DNA of 64,000 nucleotides from Owenia fusiformis (Eukaryota > Annelida > Polychaeta > Sabellida > Oweniidae), in assembly GCA_903813345.2 (NCBI GenBank), contig CAIIXF020000007.1:6639730-6703729 (forward strand), in the 5' to 3' direction. Positions within the stretch are counted from its first letter, which is position 1. Each line of letters starts with the position of its first letter. The notes under the pieces are model-generated. The model was not told where the DNA came from. It worked only from the letters and a program-made list of their open reading frames with translations, and ran no database searches. Of this stretch, positions 61,692 to 64,000 are shown piece by piece. The position numbers were made by a program, and so were the translations under genes.

Positions 61692-63133
61692 TTATAGCTC
61701 ATCTTTAACACTGTCTGATAAAACTGTGGATTTTTCTTTGAGGAACTTCACGAAACCATCTAGTGTTCTCTCCCCTTCGAATTTTATTGGATTTTGCTTA
61801 TCCCCTTTAGGTGCAAAGAAAATAGTAGGGAACCCTGTAGCGCTGTATGGCTCTGGGGAGTCATTAGCAGTTGCATCTATCTTAGCAATAACTAAGTCTT
61901 TTTCATTCTGGAATTTTTTGCCCAACTTCTTGTAAATGGGTTCGAGACTTTTACAATGTCCGCACCAAGGGGCATAGAATTCAATGAGGACATCTTTCTT
62001 CTCATCAAGTACTACTTTCTCAAAGTTTTTGCCCACAACTACGGCAACTGGTCCTTGTTTCTTGGGAACTGGTTGCGATTTCACAACTGGAGGTATTTTC
62101 CCTGGAAAACAAAGCTCAGATTGAATGTGTATTAAAATACTTTGAGATTACACACTGAATCTGTGTGGGCTCACTGGATCAAAATAATGTACAAGTAACT
62201 AGACAACAGCAACGCCAAAGCGTAGCAAATCCCATCGAACAGCCATGGCTTGCATTTTTACAAACAAAGTATAAAGCAAAAATGGCAGCCATTTTTCAAA
62301 ATGGTCACCTTCTACCAAAAGTGTCATTAGACAGTGTGCCATGCTTATAGTATTCATATACCAAATATGAACAAAATTGCTCCACTACTTTTCGAGTTAC
62401 AGCAAAAATTGTAAAATAATGAGTAAAGGCCGCCATTTTTCAAGATGGCTGCCATGTGCTTCTTTAATATCTACATTTCTAGCTTTATTAATGTCCTATA
62501 TATTTTTTTACATTTAAATCATATTGTAATAACAGTTTTACATATTGCACCTAAATTACTGTAAAATCGGCACTAGAATGACGGCCATTTTTAAATGAGC
62601 GGCCATATTGAAAATTGGCTTTCGAGCAGAACTTCTACCCACGGATGTACAGACGGACGGAGGCGTTCCCTATATCCCTCCGAACTTCGTTCAATGGGAT
62701 AATAAAAGAGTACCATTCCGATAATAATTTCACCATAATCAACAGGAGTATCTTTAGGAAGGATACCACCTAATATGATAATTCAATGGATCAATCAATT
62801 GTGTCTTGAAAGTGGTCACATTTAAGAAAATAGCTTGCTTCAATGAATGTTTTATTTTATTGATTCGTAACCATGTTAACCTTGTGGAATATGTACCTTT
62901 CTTGAAATCATCCAAGAATTCCTGTATCTCATCTGCGTCGTAATCTTCCATTGGTTCCATTCTGTATTTCTTGTTGTTTTCTCCAAAACATCCAAAGTTC
63001 AATTCTTCACCGGAGTCTTCCAGTTGCAGCGCTTTCAGGTCAGACTCAAAGGCATCCTCACTGGCTATTGCAAATGTGATGTCACGGTTTTTGTTGGCGA
63101 TGCTCAGGAATTTTTTGCGCCAGATCTGAGTAG
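61692..63133 (-). CDS. PDIA4: Protein disulfide-isomerase A4 (ERp72), C-terminal part
   Basis: Two exons are visible (62897-63133 and 61692-62101, minus strand, phase 1 junction), encoding the last 214 residues; the rest lies beyond 64,000. The upstream exon (TQIWRKKFLSIANKNRDITF..EIQEFLDDFKKG) is the end of the redox-inactive b' domain. The last exon starts KIPPVVKSQPVP, the linker typical of PDIA4. It then encodes the a' thioredoxin fold with the active site APWCGHCK, the cis-proline region GFPTIFF, and the C-terminal ER-retention signal KDEL. The enzyme forms and rearranges disulfides in the ER lumen. Catalytic cysteines are intact. The intron between the exons holds a repeat element with Helentron-like ends. 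Confidence 0.95.
62205..62703 (+). mobile_element. Third family with Helentron-like ends, in PDIA4 intron
   Basis: The 5' side has a short hairpin ACGC-CAAA-GCGT (62212-62223), then AAATCCCATCGAAC. The 3' side has a hairpin CGGAGG..CCTCCG and GAACTTCGTTCAATGGGAT. The subterminal ATCCCATCGAAC and GTTCAATGGGAT are inverted complements with one mismatch. The body has GGCCGCCATTTTTCAAGATGG-type units. Class is inferred from end structure. Confidence 0.6.
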
Positions 63134-63271
63134 CTGAAATGTGATACCAGATGGATTCATGGCAATGTGAAAAAATTTACATTTAATGCAATTCAAATTT
63201 GACAGGGTTACAGAACTAAATACCATGCAGTATTTCAAATTGGATGATTTGAATAGTTTGACTTGAAAAAT

Positions 63272-64000
63272 TGCAACTCCACGGAGTAGCAAATCCCACT
63301 GAACAAAACATATTATGCTTATTATAGCTAGTGTAAATGTTGAAATGTTTGTGCACTTTGTGATAGAAGCATGAAATTTGGCACAAAGTTAGTTTATACC
63401 ATTGTGAACTAGGCATCATCATATAAAATTTGAACCAAATCCATTCACTGTTATATGAGTTATCAAAGATTACGTTTTTTACGAAAATTGGCCACCATCT
63501 TGAAAATTATTTCTTGAACAGAGCTACTGTGTCCCTAGGCATAATCATATAAAATTTCAACCAAATCTGTTCACTGGTATTTGAGTTATCAAAGATTACG
63601 TTTTTTACGAAAAATTGCCGCCATTTTGAAATTATGCGGCCATCTTGAAAATTTTTTGTCAAACATAGCTACTGTGTCCCTAAGCATCATCATATAAAAT
63701 TTGAACCAAATCCTTTCTCTGGTATTTGAGTTATCAAAGATTACATATTTTTACGAAAAATGGCCGCCATTTTGAAATTAAGCGGCCATCTTGAAAATCT
63801 CTTTTTGTGCAAAACTCCTTTGTCCCTAGGCATCAGCATATAAAATTTGAAGCAAATCCGTCAACTTGTATTTGAGTTATCAACGATTACATTTTTTATG
63901 AAAAATGGGGGCCATTTTGAATTGAGCAGCCATATTGAAAATTCCTTCTCGAGCAGAGGTCCTACACTCATATGGCATAAGCCTATAACATTTGAACCAT
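63272..64000 (+). mobile_element. Second copy of the third family, running off the window
   Basis: The hairpin ACTCC-AC-GGAGT (63276-63287) precedes TAGCAAATCCCACTGAAC. The stem sequence differs from the copy at 62,212 but pairs equally well. The body consists of ~125-147 bp tandem units (starts near 63,414, 63,540, 63,685, 63,831 and 63,978), each with ATATAAAATTTGAACCAAAT and GCGGCCATCTTGAAAAT. The 3' end is outside the window. Confidence 0.6.

Overview
This 64-kb window is AT-rich eukaryotic nuclear DNA: spliced genes with GT..AG introns, several DNA-transposon relics and a non-LTR retrotransposon. The gene set (acyltransferase-3/NRF-6-like, UPAR/Ly6 domain, PRELID2, orphan class A GPCR, PDIA4) suits a bilaterian animal, most likely a marine invertebrate. 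The phylum cannot be fixed from the sequence alone.

Left half (1-33,205): a transposon array. At least 16 elements of 1.1-5.6 kb lie head to tail in one orientation. Each ends in a subterminal motif ATCTGGAGTCT, a 9-bp-stem palindrome (AAATTGAAC..GTTCAATTT) and a terminal CTAG followed by TTATT. Many junctions also carry a 5' hairpin whose arm is the inverted complement of the 3' subterminal motif. Bodies consist of a ~475-bp tandem unit (often with a ~133-bp truncated unit) plus short minisatellites. This resembles non-autonomous Helitron/Helentron-type (HINE-like) elements. One element (20,991-22,071) has a different end sequence with the same architecture. A 2,246-bp foldback-like element with minisatellite inverted repeats and a perfect 10-bp target duplication sits inside the second element.

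33,206-37,042: a non-LTR retrotransposon with an intact 1,192-aa endonuclease/reverse transcriptase ORF and an (ACAA)n-type tail, directly abutting the array.

Right half (38.6-64 kb): five host genes. Reconstructed by splice-site phase, they are: a minus-strand NRF-6-like membrane acyltransferase (14 exons seen, last exon(s) absent); a minus-strand secreted Ly6 protein with a Tyr/Asp/Asn-rich low-complexity segment (4 exons); minus-strand PRELID2 (6 exons); a plus-strand orphan GPCR (2 exons); and the 3' end of minus-strand PDIA4 (2 exons seen, continuing beyond the window). Their introns and spacers hold MITE-like inverted repeats, a three-copy dispersed repeat and a third family with Helentron-like ends. 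No functional link between the five genes is evident; they look like ordinary neighbours.

No tRNA, rRNA or CRISPR array was seen. Exon boundaries are inferred by eye from splice signals, reading phase and family resemblance; no search was run.
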